Under the pieces are notes generated by a model that was not told the DNA's origin, ran no database searches, and saw only the letters and a program-made list of their open reading frames with translations. The position numbers were made by a program, and so were the translations under genes. Shown in pieces: positions 1 to 10,120 of a stretch of DNA of 64,000 bases. The stretch comes from Rutidosis leptorrhynchoides (lineage: Eukaryota; Streptophyta; Magnoliopsida; Asterales; Asteraceae), in the NCBI RefSeq assembly GCF_046630445.1, contig NC_092342.1:85381001-85445000 (forward strand), given 5' to 3'. Numbering within the stretch: position 1 is the first letter of the stretch; each line of letters begins with the position of its first letter.

Positions 1-722
1 GATTCGTCGAGTAGTGGTGAGGAATGAAAGAGATAAATGACGTTCATGAAAGCGTACGGGATACGGGTCACCTTGCGGGAAGTGAACAACCTTCTAATGT
101 TCATACATTGTACATGGCTGATTAGAGTGAGCTCGGGGTGCGGTTACTCCGACAAGTTCTCACATATCTCCTCCTTCGAGGATCAACTTTAGTGGGCGCA
201 TAATCCGAGGGGTACTCCTTCTAGATTGCGTGAAGTAATGTTTCGATCTCTGGAACGGTGGAACGGTAGTAATAGGTGGATTAGAATACTAATTCTTAGG
301 GTTAGACGAGCGGGAAGGTAGTTCAGAAAAACATCTGAACTAGAAAGGATAGGTTCTCCAAGTCGGTTCAGCGAAAAGCAGACGGGTAGCAAGCACGTAA
401 TCAGGCATAGTAAATACAGCAGCCTAGAGCGTCTACAATAGTACATAGCATGGCAGTAATAGCAGTATCAACAGGAGCATCATGCAAAAAGTAGAAAGTA
501 GCATGCAGTAGCGAGAATAAGTAGCAGCATACAGTAAGTTCACATAGCAGTGAAAGTAGGCAGTAGCATTCAACAAGTTTATACAGCAGTAGAAGTAAGC
601 AGTAACATGCAGCAGTAGAAAGCAGTAACATGTAAACGAGCAAGTTATAGATTAGTCCTATTAGTGAATCCTACTCGGTCTAGTCTAGACTTACTAATGC
701 AACCTAATTCCCTACAACCAAT
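1..722 (-). other. E0 leader region, non-coding
   Basis: This stretch lies between the primer site and the left edge on the minus strand. I recognise no protein in it. Positions 415-640 are a low-complexity run of AGCAGTA/GCAGTAACATG-like words, which produces short Leu/Cys-rich reading frames with no meaning. It is probably untranslated 5' leader, possibly with a decayed accessory gene. Confidence 0.4.
415..640. repeat. AGCAGTA-type degenerate low-complexity repeat
   Basis: Many imperfect copies of GCAGTA, AGCAGT and CAGTAACATG recur every 10-25 bases. The array lies in the E0 leader close to the primer site. No regular unit length was found. Confidence 0.6.
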
Positions 723-734
723 GCTCTGATACCA
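723..734 (-). promoter_or_regulatory. E0 primer binding site (initiator Met-tRNA type)
   Basis: The plus strand reads GCTCTGATACCA, the reverse complement of TGGTATCAGAGC, which is the classic primer site for initiator Met-tRNA. It lies two bases from the LTR end at 737 and fixes the element's orientation as minus. Confidence 0.85.
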
Positions 735-1658
735 AATGTGACGCCCCGTACAAAACCATCGTGTACATTTCGTCAACAACAGGATCTTTACACGGTCAAA
801 CACTATATGCTGTTTGAAAACTAGTTTTGCATTCATAAAAAGATAGCGTTTACAAAAGATAACGTGACACGGAGGTCATTACAAAGCCATTATTCAAATA
901 ACATAAGTTGTGAATGCAAGATAAAATTTTCATAATTGAGACATCTCTAAGTAATGCAGCGGAAATCTAACACAGCAGGTCCATAACAGCAAGTCTATAA
1001 CACCAAGATAGCAAGTCTAACAGTAGAAGCAACAACGTCTAAGCACCTGAGAAATACACGCTTAAAAGTCAACACGAATGTTGGTGAGCTATAGTTTGTT
1101 TGTAATCAGTAATGCAATGTAGACCACGAGATTTCAGTGCTTCAACCAGCAATTCAAATCAGTATGATAAAGTATATGCTTATCCGTGGGCACCCGATAA
1201 CTAACTTAACGTAATAGTAATACCCCCTAAAAGTACACTTGGCGAGTGCGTATGTCCTCGAAGTATCAAACACCCGTTAAATGCTAGCGCGACTAGCCTG
1301 AGTGGGGATGTCAAACCCTATGGATCCATATCTAATATTCGATTTCACCGGTTCAAAAACCAATGATTAAACGTTACCGTGCTAAGGGTAATGTTTATGC
1401 CGTTATATAACCCACCCATATGTAAAGTTTAAGTACTCGTGTCAAGTAAGTAAAACATAAAAAGCGCATGTATTCTCAGTCCCAAAAATATTATAAGTAA
1501 AGAGGGAAGCTATAACTCACAGTGAATAAGCAGTAAAAGTCGATATGAAACGTATGCAGGTAGTAAGTAAGTCCGAAAGGTTGTCAACCTAAGTCAAAGG
1601 TCACTAGGTCAGTATGTTGTCCCAATAAGTGTAAAAGTGAATAAATTACGTTTAAGTG

Positions 1659-1694
1659 TCATCATCAACATCATCATTATCATCATCATTCATC
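1659..1694. repeat. CAT microsatellite
   Basis: An interrupted (CAT)n run inside the E0 LTR, about 36 bases. Confidence 0.8.
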
Positions 1695-2418
1695 TACACT
1701 AAGGTAAGTTTAACAAAAATAGAGATCGAAACAAAAGGCTGAATTCGAACAGCTGTTACGACCTCTATACAAATCGAAAGGATGCGTAGTCAGTGGCCAT
1801 GGTTCCGTATGTGAGTCCTCTAATAGCTGACCAATTTTCAGAACCTAACTCGTCTTTGTTTGACCGTGACGACGGTTTAAGTGCGAGTAGGTAAGAAATT
1901 TTAGCACAACGTTACAAAGGCGTAGTGACTTTCGGAAGGCTATAAATACTAAACCGTACATCGGATTAAGTCAAGGCCTGAACGAAAAGTCATCTACTCG
2001 AAACGAAATATCTGAAAATCAATTTTCAGAAGCCCGGGAGTCTGATCAGACCCCGAAAATCAGTAAACAAGTGCTCCGGTGAGGTCCTTGATGCTCATCA
2101 CGGTTCTCATCCTTGATGCGTGTAAGCTTCAAGTGTACAACTCTTTGATGTGTTAGCATCACTTTGACTAAGTTTCAACCATCAACACACAACTAAGAGT
2201 AAAAGCTATCATTCTACAAGTTTTGAACATCAAGGTTGCCTCTTTATTGCATAAACTCAATAAAGCTTCAACCATTGTCCTTTTTACACAAGTTTATGCA
2301 TCTCCATCATATGTGATGATGAAGACTTGATCTTTATCATCACAACAAACACAAAAAGGTTCCAAGTAAGTGAGATCTACAATAATAACTTAGATCTCAA
2401 GTGTTAAGAAAACCCTAA

Positions 2419-2640
2419 TCTAGAAAGCTTGGATCTTTACAAGATTAATGAGACCATAAGCTAGAAAGCTAAGATCTTTAACAAAATAATGAAAGTAATG
2501 AGACCATAAGCTAAAAAGCTAAGATCTTTAAAAAAATAATGAAAGTAATGAGACCATAAGCTAAAAAGCTAATATCTTTAAAAAAAAATAATGAAACCCT
2601 AAGCTAGAAAGCTTGGATCTTTAGTGTTCTTGAAGATCCT
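2419..2640. repeat. Tandem repeat of about 40-50 bp with AAGCTNNNNAGCT core
   Basis: About four to five head-to-tail units each carry AAGCTAGAAAGCT or AAGCTAAAAAGCT, then GATCTTTA, an A-rich run and AATGAGACCATAAGC. Looser copies of the AAGCT...AAGCTT core continue to about 2850. The repeat lies in the E0 LTR a few hundred bases downstream of its TATA box on the minus strand, so it would be in transcribed RNA. Confidence 0.7.
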
Positions 2641-2854
2641 TAAAGCAAAAGACTAGATCTTCAAGTTACATGAAGATCATAAATACAAGTTTTGATCTTT
2701 TTAACAAAACAAAGAAATCACAAGCTAGATCTAACAAGTCAATGAAGATTCAAAGCTAGAAAGCTTAAATCTTTCATGTTCTTAAAGGATTCAAACCCAA
2801 GTTTGAATCTACAAGATATAACAAGATCAAAAGCTAAAAAGCTTGATCCTTTAA

Positions 2855-2914
2855 ATGATGATGATGATGATGTCGTGAATATGAAGAAAAGAAGAAGAAG
2901 AAGAAGAAGAAGAA
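2855..2914. repeat. GAT and GAA microsatellites
   Basis: (ATG)n at 2855-2872 and (GAA)n at 2890-2914, separated by a short unique sequence, inside the E0 LTR. Confidence 0.8.
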
Positions 2915-3024
2915 AATTTAATACTTACACTTTTTAGAGTGAGAAAGACAAGAGAGAAAATAAGAGAGTAAGTGTGTGTAAATTGTGAGTGAAATCAAGT
3001 GTAAAATGAAATGAAATGGCTTGG

Positions 3025-3032
3025 TATTTATA
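3025..3032 (-). promoter_or_regulatory. Putative TATA box of the E0 LTR
   Basis: The minus strand reads CCCCTATAAATACC, a strong plant TATA context. It is followed downstream by a CT/CA-rich leader typical of retrotransposon transcript starts. Transcription would begin about 30 bases further, near 2995. Confidence 0.55.
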
Positions 3033-3663
3033 GGGGTGGGGGAGGCCTCATGGCCGTAGCTTTTGGGGGACAAGGGAGGGGACAACTTTTGCTTTTTGAT
3101 TAATGGTTGTCTAAAGTTGGTGCTTATGTTGGGATCCCATGCAACAATTGTGATTATGGTTAACAAAAATGCTAGTATGTTCCTCTAATTAATGGGCATT
3201 TGTCTTACATTTATATGGATCATAAACTTATTAAAATTAGGCTAATTAAATAGTCCATTTGCTAGAGTAGGGTGGGCTTGAGTCCAACAAGGTAGAAAGT
3301 CCAACAAGACTAACTAGTAAGCACAAGTAAATTACTAAGCGTAATTAAGCATCCAAAAACCCAAGTAATTGTTATTAGGAAATAACAATTAGTATTACGT
3401 AGTCATAATATTCCATTTATGACCAAAGTTAAACGTGTACCAAGTACATAGCTCATTTCAAACGTCAAGTGACACCAACGGTCGTAAAAGCATTTGGGGA
3501 TCAAGTTAAGTGATTAAACACTTAATAGCACGTTGTAAGATATTAACCAAAGTAATTATCATGAAATAAGATCCCAGAGCATAAACTCGCTCAGTACGTA
3601 AAAATCCGCAGTTTCGTGAAAGCACAAAGCACAAAAGCAAGTCGAAAAAGCCGGGTCGTTACA

Positions 3664-5823
3664 TTGAGCATGAGCGGGTGTCCACAAACTCTAAAAGAGA
3701 AACAGAAAATGAAAAATGTTCCTTATACTAGTGCGGTTGGAAGTCTCATGTATGCTATGATGTGTACGAGACCGGATATCTGCTTTGCTGTTAGCATGGT
3801 AAGCCGATACCAATCTAATCCAGGTTTAACCCATTGGAAAGCCGTGAAACGGATACTTAGGTATCTTAAGGGTACTAGTCATTACTCTTTGTGCTACGAA
3901 GGAAATGATCTGCAAATGAGAGGTATACTGATGCTGATTGGGGAAGAGATATGGATGAAAGAAAATCCACATCTGGCTTTTTTTTTTCTGCTAAACAAAG
4001 GTGCTATATCTTGGAGTAGCAAGAAACAATCATGTATAGCATTGTCTACATGGAAGCTGGATATGTGGAATTTTCAGCTGCTGTACAAGAAGCTGTGTGG
4101 CTTAATCGTGTTTAAGTAGTTTGGGGGTTGTTGGTAATACTAGTGATCGAGCATTGATATACTCCGATAATGAGGTTGCCATTGCATATTCAAAAGACCC
4201 CAAGTTTCATTGTAAGACAAAGCACATAGACATAAAGTACAATTATGCGAAGGACAAGGTTGCAAGAAAGGAAGTAAATATGGAGTACATATCTACGCAT
4301 GATATGGTAGCAGATCCTTTCACAAAACCCATACCTAGAGATGCATTTTTTAAGCATGTTAGGTCTCAAGGATTGCGTAGATTTTGATAAATGTACTACT
4401 TTAATAAATGTACTTACAAGTTTAAGTTTATATCTAATGCAATGAGTTTCCTTTTAAATCCTGGTTTTATTGTTCGCTCTTTGTGTTGCGAATCGAGAAA
4501 AGTATGTCAGACATATATAAGATTAGCCCACTCACATGGGTAATCAATTCCATTTTATGTGACAAATGGAAAAGTGGTGTATATTAAGCATATTGTTTTA
4601 GTGACAATTGAGAGCTCAAGATTGAGATAATTAGATGCCACATTTGTAAGTGTACAAATATTATGTGAATTTTCACAATTCACCTTATCTGTCATGAGTA
4701 TCCAGATGTGAGTTCTTAAGAGTTTTATGAGTAGATAAGTGAACTCGAGTTATGAACATTGAGTATGTTTGAACTATCATCTGTGCAACATTGATTTAAA
4801 GACATACCTCCATTGTGAAAGGAGAAATGTTGCAGCATGTGATTCATACCACATGTGATCAAGACGACCAATAAGGGAAATAGAAGAAACGATCTCTACT
4901 TCTATGTTATGTGAGTCCCTTAAGGTATTAGTAACCTCAATTTAATATCCTTATGACTTTTTCTTGTCTCTTGAAGCTTAGTTTAATGTTTGTTATCTTA
5001 AGAAGTTGCTTAAGGGTTATGAGTGATTCAACCTGGCCGGACGTTCTTAGAAAAGCAAGTTGAGCTAAGGCCAATGGATTCTAAGAGAAGGGAAGATCAT
5101 TTGAAGTTCACATTAACTTGTATTCACCGGTCGACAAATTATCTTTTGTCTTAGTGACAAGTCTTAGTGATAAATGATAATTGTGAATACAAAAGGTTTT
5201 ATAAGTAAAACTGAGATCATGCGAGTTACTAATGTGATTAATGGTCTAGGATGTTGCATACTAAATCTACTCCTTCCAAGTTTATTGAGATACTATATAT
5301 TCCTAACAGATGTATAGCAAATGAGCTCTCAAAGTATGCCGGTCGCACGACCTAATTTCTAGTATGAATGGTTTTGTGTACCACACAATAATTTTCTCGA
5401 GATATATTGAGTATATTAAATACGTTTGTGTGCGAGTGGGAGATGTTGGAAATATGTTTTCCTTACACCCACAAACTTGTTGACTACCTATTTAACTTAG
5501 AAGTTAATAGGTAAATTGTATTGATGGTGGCTTTTCATATGTAGCAATGTGATTAATGGAGACTCTTGGTTTCCATATTTGTGGCTATATAAAGAGATCT
5601 ATCTGTATGTTGAAACACACACTAGCAAAAAAGTGAATCACATACACATAAATAAATTAAGAGAAAATGAGTTGCTACGTAGTAAACTATTGAAGGAAAT
5701 TAGGTTGTGAGAATAGAAAGCCTTCCGTCCGTGATCGCTTTCTCGACCGGTAATCTAAGCCTCGATCGCCACCGCTTCCGCTACTAGTATTCGTTATGTC
5801 TCAAATCTAATATTTCTACAACA
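3664..5823 (+). mobile_element. Ty1/copia element remnant: 3' end of pol, 3' untranslated region and 3' LTR
   Basis: Positions 3664-4387 encode recognisable pieces of copia reverse transcriptase and RNase H: YTSAVGSLMYAM, TRPDICFAV, LKGT, SCIALST, SDNEVAIA, TKHIDIKYN and ADPFTKPIP. The fragment is decayed, with at least two breaks. From 4388 to 5434 is a 3' untranslated region. A purine tract at 5435-5444 precedes an LTR at 5445. The 5' part of pol is missing because E0 sits against it at 3663. This is a fossil. Confidence 0.85.
5445..5823 (+). repeat. Copia 3' LTR
   Basis: It starts TGTTGGAAATATG directly after the purine tract GAGTGGGAGA and ends TATTTCTACAACA, giving imperfect inverted ends. 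The length of about 380 bp is usual for plant copia LTRs. TATATAAAG occurs near 5587. Confidence 0.7.
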
Positions 5824-5929
5824 AAAACAACAAAAACAATAGTTTATTTTAAACAACAACAACCGCATAAAAAAAACACAATCAACACAATTCTGTACGT
5901 AGATCCACCGTCTTTTAAGAACACCTTTA
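5824..5929. other. 3' flank of the HROB-like gene
   Basis: An AAC/ACA-rich stretch (plus strand) between the copia LTR end and the gene's in-frame stop. On the minus strand the shifted frame carrying the family's expected C-terminus runs on through about 5840, so part of this may once have been coding. Confidence 0.4.
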
Positions 5930-6839
5930 TTAACGCCTTGCGTGTAATATTAAGGATTTTAACCTTAAAAAGATAGAACAATTTTGTAGCACCAAAACAG
6001 CTTCATCGCGTATGCCTTTGACACCTTCATACTCACCTTGAACACCATCAATGATCTTGTTATGAACTGTTCCTCGAATAGTACCCGTAGTGTCCTATTA
6101 AACATAAATGAAAACTTACATTAACCTGTTTTAGTGAAAGCAATACAATTGTGAAAATATACATAAGTTAGTGATGTAAACTAACTTTCAGCGTTATAGA
6201 CAGATCACCGACACTATTTTTAACACTAGTCTTAACAACACCAATAACTTGATCAGCTGGTAAAAACCTATGCTGCCTCAGAATGCTTGCTATGTCAGAT
6301 CTACCTGCAGTTACAAAAATACACATACACTGTTGGCTTATGGTTACAAAAATGAGTATACAATATTATTGCTTACCTCCATACATATATGCAAACTCCA
6401 TCGCGCGTAGCCACCGATCCAGTGTAAACGAATCATCCACTCCAGGTTTGTTTATTATTTCCCTTACAAAATCTTGCGTACACATGTCATCCACAACGTT
6501 ATTCTCGTTATTTCGAAGTTCATACACATCTTGGAAAATACCAGCGGGTTCAGGGATTCGGTACGTTATATTGTTCTTTTTGTTAGACCCAGAACCGTGC
6601 AAAACAGGTCGTGGTGGTGAAATAGGTTGCTTTTGTTTTTTACGGTTATGTTTGGGGGACTGTAACTTTCGGGGGAATGGTGGCGACTGAGTCGGCACCA
6701 AAATGGTTTCAATGGATTTTGTAACTGATACAAATTGAGTGAGGTCGGAATCATCGATATCAAGTAGGTATTCCCATCCATCATTTTCAAAATTGGCCAT
6801 TTTTTTAGAATGTGATTTAGTGTTTTTTGTAGTTTTCAA
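5930..6839 (-). CDS. Small HROB-like OB-fold protein, three exons, probable frameshift near the end
   Basis: The gene model on the minus strand is exon 1 6839-6377, exon 2 6304-6186 and exon 3 6094-5930, giving 248 residues. Both introns (6376-6305, 72 nt; 6185-6095, 91 nt) are GT-AG and keep the frame. An alternative start at 6800 (MANFENDGW) is also plausible. Visible parts are an acidic N-terminal DIDDSDL motif, a basic Pro/Lys-rich middle, RIPEPAGI (compare the family's IPGPAG), and an OB-fold stretch across exons 2 and 3 (VIGVVKTSV, GDLSITLKDTTGTIRGTVHN, LVLQNCSIF). Plants have HROB, which recruits the MCM8-MCM9 helicase in recombination. At the A5 run 5967-5971 the frame seems lost: the next frame reads LNITRKALIKVF, matching the expected end of the fold, while the annotated frame stops at 5930. 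It may be a pseudogene, a captured copy, or carry a sequencing error. The family call is from memory of motifs. Confidence 0.6.
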
Positions 6840-7015
6840 CTGGTGATTTCGTTGATATATAAATCTCAGTTTGATGTGTTTGAAATGTAGTTGTGTTGTA
6901 TGTGATGTTGTTATTGAGAATTAAGTTTAGAGTGGTATAAATATATGTAGAAAAGCATAGATTACGACCTGCAGAAGCAAGATTCGAGGTTAAAGTGAAC
7001 AAAAATGGCAGGGGG
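6840..7015. other. Upstream region of the HROB-like gene
   Basis: AT-rich sequence directly upstream of the gene on the minus strand, with TATAAATATATG near 6935-6947 readable in plus-strand orientation and a similarly AT-rich complement. No confident promoter element could be placed. Confidence 0.3.
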
Positions 7016-7205
7016 AAAACCGAAGTTTCAAACTTCGGTTTTGCTGAAAAGCCTGCAAAACCGAAGTTTGAAACTTCGGTTTAGGGCACGGGTGACAATT
7101 CTTGTACACATGTCAGCCTAGTCACTATAGTAAAAGCATAAAGGACCAAATCTGAAGTTTCAAACTTCGATTTTGCCAAATCCAAAGTTTGGAACTTCGA
7201 TTATA
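7016..7205. repeat. Cluster of four short palindromes, two of them perfect
   Basis: 7016-7042 is a perfect 27-base odd palindrome (13-base arms, AAAACCGAAGTTT, around a central C). 7058-7082 is a perfect 25-base odd palindrome with the same 12-base arm. Two degenerate versions follow at about 7148-7174 and 7178-7205. Centres lie at 7029, 7070, 7161 and about 7191. The cluster lies 180-370 bases upstream of the HROB-like start codon. It could be a protein-binding array or a source of small hairpin RNA. Confidence 0.85.
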
Positions 7206-7353
7206 CCATTTTTGTAACATGTTTTGCTTTATTTCTATTTTTGCAACTAATCCTTGAAAAGTTACTATTTAAAAAAAAAAAATCCATCTATCTACCATCT
7301 GAAATGGGATGGATGCAACCTATCATCTTGTTTGTTGCGATACACCTACTCCT

Positions 7354-7620
7354 TCACGTTTTCCCATTAAACCAAGGAAATTGAAGCTTTGTTAACGTTG
7401 TAAGGGCACCTCTCTGACCAATTCCCTCGGCATTCCCCATCTGCTGGAATACGTCATGAATAACTTGTTGGGTATTCATACCATTCAGGCGTTTATTTAT
7501 TCGCCCTTCCATAACGATCATTTTGGTATCCATTGCTCTCATAGCACTATTAAGTGCCTTAATTGAAGCTCTTCATCCTTCCATTGGTGTCTCTTCGGTC
7601 GTACTATTTCGTGTAGCCAT
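7354..7620 (-). mobile_element. Ty3/gypsy gag N-terminal remnant
   Basis: The minus strand begins MATRNSTTEETPMEG, then has an amphipathic stretch (MRAMDTKMIVMEGRI) and ends LTKLQFPWFNG. This matches the usual start of plant Ty3/gypsy gag polyproteins, where the region ends in a LTKLxFPxFxG motif. It is a short broken fossil with about one break and no neighbouring pol. Confidence 0.6.
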
Positions 7621-7732
7621 CATCATAATAACCCTCGAGTCCCTTATCAACCAAAGTCAACAACTTTCACACGCAAGTTAGTCCCACAATCAAAAGGGTC
7701 AAAAGTAGTGAAATGGAAAAACAATAAAAATA
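7621..7732. other. Short unassigned stretch
   Basis: Sequence upstream of the gag remnant (minus strand), probably its former leader. Nothing else is recognised. Confidence 0.3.
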
Positions 7733-7936
7733 CTACAACAACAACAACACTCAATACCACATTAGTGGTGTATTGGGAAGATAAGATGTAGACAATTCTT
7801 TCCCTATCCAAGAATAAAGAAAAGTCATTTTTCTACTCAGAGTGAAAACACGCTCAAAAGTAGAGAAAGTCATCCCTCTTTCTATTCGACTGATAGAGAG
7901 ATTGCTTCCGAGTGGACCTCCGACCAATAAGTAAGA
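7733..7936 (+). repeat. SINE-like short repeat
   Basis: It begins with (ACA)n, then CCACATTAGTGGTG, GGGAAGATAAGATGTAGAC, CTACTCAGAGTGAAA, GAGAAAGTCATCCCTC, GATAGAGAGATTGCTTCC and GTGGACCTCCGACC. These phrases resemble a widespread plant short repeat related to the tRNA-derived Au SINE type. No clear polymerase III boxes or target duplication were identified, so the class is tentative. Confidence 0.35.
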
Positions 7937-8567
7937 AAAAATATTAAAAAAATAAAATAAAATTGAGACGCTATGAAAATGGTAAAATCAAATTTTCATG
8001 GATTTTAAATCCTGTCTGAAATTTACTTTAGGCTCTAAAAGTCAGTCAAGTCGCCAATAAAAAACAATAAAAATATGGGTAACAATTTAAGTGAACTAGT
8101 GAAAGAAGTTTACAACCTGTTACAGTCGTGCGAACGTAGACTCCTTCGTACGAAAGTCGATCAACTACGTACGAAGTATTGCTATGGACCAAATTGGCTA
8201 CTCAAGCTCAATAATAAACCCTTAAATATATTTCATCCAACATAAACAAAAACCAAGACATCTTCTTATCGTATTTCATCTTCACGCCATAATCAATTTA
8301 GGGTTCGCACAGATTAACATGTACCAAACAAATTACGAATTAATTTCAGTTACGAATTAATCAGCAACAAAACGAGCCTTGCAAATAGCAGAAACAAAAA
8401 ACGATATGATAATCGGTTACGATAATAATAATAATAATTTTTTTCTCTGATTGGTAAAGCATTAAATCAATCGAGTGAACTAAATATAATCACATTATAT
8501 AAGAGATGATGGCAGATTGGCAGTGATTTCTTGTGAAAACACAAATCAGGGATATTTGTATCACAAG
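7937..8567. other. Unassigned AT-rich stretch
   Basis: No gene or repeat recognised. It contains a small ATA microsatellite at about 8423-8438 and an inverted-looking CGTACGAA cluster at 8139-8181. Confidence 0.4.
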
Positions 8568-8712
8568 TAGAGGTGCACACCACAACCAGTTCCCAAAAAA
8601 ATCAACCTGAAAATATAAAACCGGTTCCGGTAAGAACCATTTCTACAAGAACCGCAACCGATTTTCAAGAACCGAAGCGGTTCTTCCGGTTCCTAACGGT
8701 GAAAAAAATACC
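8568..8712. repeat. ACCGGTTCC-rich repeat, possible hAT-type DNA transposon remnant
   Basis: The stretch starts GAGGTGCACACC and holds many copies of AACCGGTTCC, AAGAACCGC and GCGGTTCTTCCGGTTCC in both orientations. In plants, ends with GAGGTGNNCA plus runs of CCGGTTC-like words are often non-autonomous hAT elements. No terminal repeat pair or 8-bp duplication was confirmed. Confidence 0.3.
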
Positions 8713-8764
8713 ATTTAATTTTCGGTTATGTCTAATGTTTAGCTTCAAATCATGTTCTAGTTGA

Positions 8765-9161
8765 TGTTTAGGATTTGTACAGTGAAGTTGTAAGATGATG
8801 AACATGAAGGTGATGAAGAACAAACTCAGAATATGTGATAACAATATGAATGTGAATATGAGATTGTACAATCAATTAGCACGTGAATTCAATCGTAATC
8901 ACAATTGAATCCACGGCTCTCTTGGACTCATTCATAATTGTATGAATGATCACGGTTTAGCTCAAGTCTCTCAACAATGTGTTGAGAGAATTTGGGGAAG
9001 GAAACACCTAATGTGTGTGTATGACAATGAAAGACCTAAGATGAGTAGTATGAGAACTTGGTATTTATAGACTATGCACAAGTCCTTTACAATGCTAAAC
9101 TCATCACACACTTACATCTTTACTATTAGGATTTTTCTAATCCTAACAATCTCCCCCTAAA
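8765..9161 (-). repeat. Short copia- or TRIM-type 3' LTR with purine tract
   Basis: The LTR runs 8765-9148. On the minus strand it starts TGTTAGGATTAG and ends AATCCTAAACA, an imperfect inverted pair. It is preceded on that strand by the purine tract TTTAGGGGGAGAT (9149-9161), typical of the copia 3' LTR junction. A TATA context (GTCTATAAATACC, about 9060-9072) lies in the expected place. The internal part to the right is cut off by O1 at 9183. Confidence 0.55.
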
Positions 9162-9182
9162 TGTAAGTTGTGATGAATAGAC

Positions 9183-10120
9183 TGTAACGACCCGACAAAA
9201 TCGTCATTGACGGCGCCGTTAACTTAGGTTCCGTTGCGTGATCATAGTCCTTAAATGAGACGCGTTTGACCAAAATTATGTCGCATTCATTTGAAACGTG
9301 TAAGACTTACAAAGTTTAGTTACCAAACGGTTCGACAAAGAGTTTAAGTTTACAAAAGTTATAAAGTATAAATGAAATAACTTGCGACATAATTAGTTGA
9401 AAATCACGGTTGCTATAAATAGCGTAAGTATGTAAACAATATGCTTGAATCCAAATGTGCTATCACTAGCGCATGCATGTATGCTTGACCCCAAGCAAGT
9501 AATCAAAGTGTGCGGAAGCATGTATCAAGTAGCCAAGTATGAACCTGAAAAACATATAGAAAACTGTCAACGAAAAACGTTGGAGAAATCATAAGTGTAT
9601 TTGTAAACGTTGTTTTGAACCACAAGATTTAGTATTTCCATAACGTTGATTATCTGAATCGTTTGCATTCCAAAAGTATGGTCGCGAGCACCCAATTATC
9701 AAGACTTAACTGTTTTGCACCCTGTTACGTAGTGTTAGAACATACATTAAACCCGAAAATATATTTCATCCGCTAACGGTAGCGAACCGTCCGAATGAGG
9801 CTCGTCAAGCCCATGTGATCACATAATATAAGTTCTCGCTTACACCCTGCAAGTGTAACTAATGATAATTGAATTGAGGCTTTTTGTTCTAACTCGCTGT
9901 GGAATGTTTGTTTTCGTACTTGTGTTCAAAGTATAAAGTATGTAGTATAAAACTGTATATGTTTCTCATCCTATGATTTAAAAATATAAAAGTTGTTGAA
10001 AAGATGGGACTATGATCTCACCTCGAGTGCACGAGTATAAAGGTACTTCACAAAGTAAACGTGTGTATGAAAGTTGTTTAGTCTTGACCTAAACAAATAA
10101 GTTGTATCAATACCGGGTAA
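9183..10120 (-). repeat. O1 LTR, left piece
   Basis: It begins TGTAACGACCCGAC and ends at the GGTAA copy that flanks N1. A degraded copy of the shared LTR box is at about 9543-9590 (ACCTGAAAAACATAT, then GTCAACG and CGTTGG). Confidence 0.65.
10116..10120. other. Target site duplication of N1, left copy (GGTAA)
   Basis: GGTAA directly precedes the N1 left end at 10121. An identical GGTAA follows its right end at 31850-31854. Confidence 0.85.

Larger units (their letters stand above)
1..3663 (-). mobile_element. E0: 5' part of a Ty3/gypsy (Tekay-like) LTR retrotransposon, continues past left edge
   Basis: Read on the minus strand this is an LTR (3663 to 737), then a primer site complementary to the 3' end of initiator Met-tRNA, then an untranslated leader running to the left edge. 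The LTR has TG...CA ends (plus strand TGTGACGCCCC...GGGTCGTTACA). No gag or pol is visible, so those parts lie outside the window if they exist. The LTR outer end abuts a copia reverse transcriptase fragment at 3664, so E0 appears to have inserted into that older copia element. The family is inferred from the LTR ends and primer site. The target duplication cannot be checked because the other end is missing. Confidence 0.75.
737..3663 (-). repeat. E0 LTR (5' LTR, about 2.9 kb)
   Basis: The LTR is bounded by TG at 737 next to the primer site and CA at 3663. It contains a conserved box at 1045-1094 (ACCTGAGAAATACACGC then GTCAAC and GTTGGTGAG) and its inverted partner at 1464-1489 (GCATGTATTCTCAG). 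It also holds a TATA box near 3025, tandem repeats near 2.4-2.8 kb and small microsatellites. The same two boxes occur in T1, N1 and N2. Confidence 0.75.

Noticed and set aside
189-643. Minus-strand Leu/Cys-rich frames in the E0 leader
   Set aside because: They arise from the AGCAGTA low-complexity repeat.
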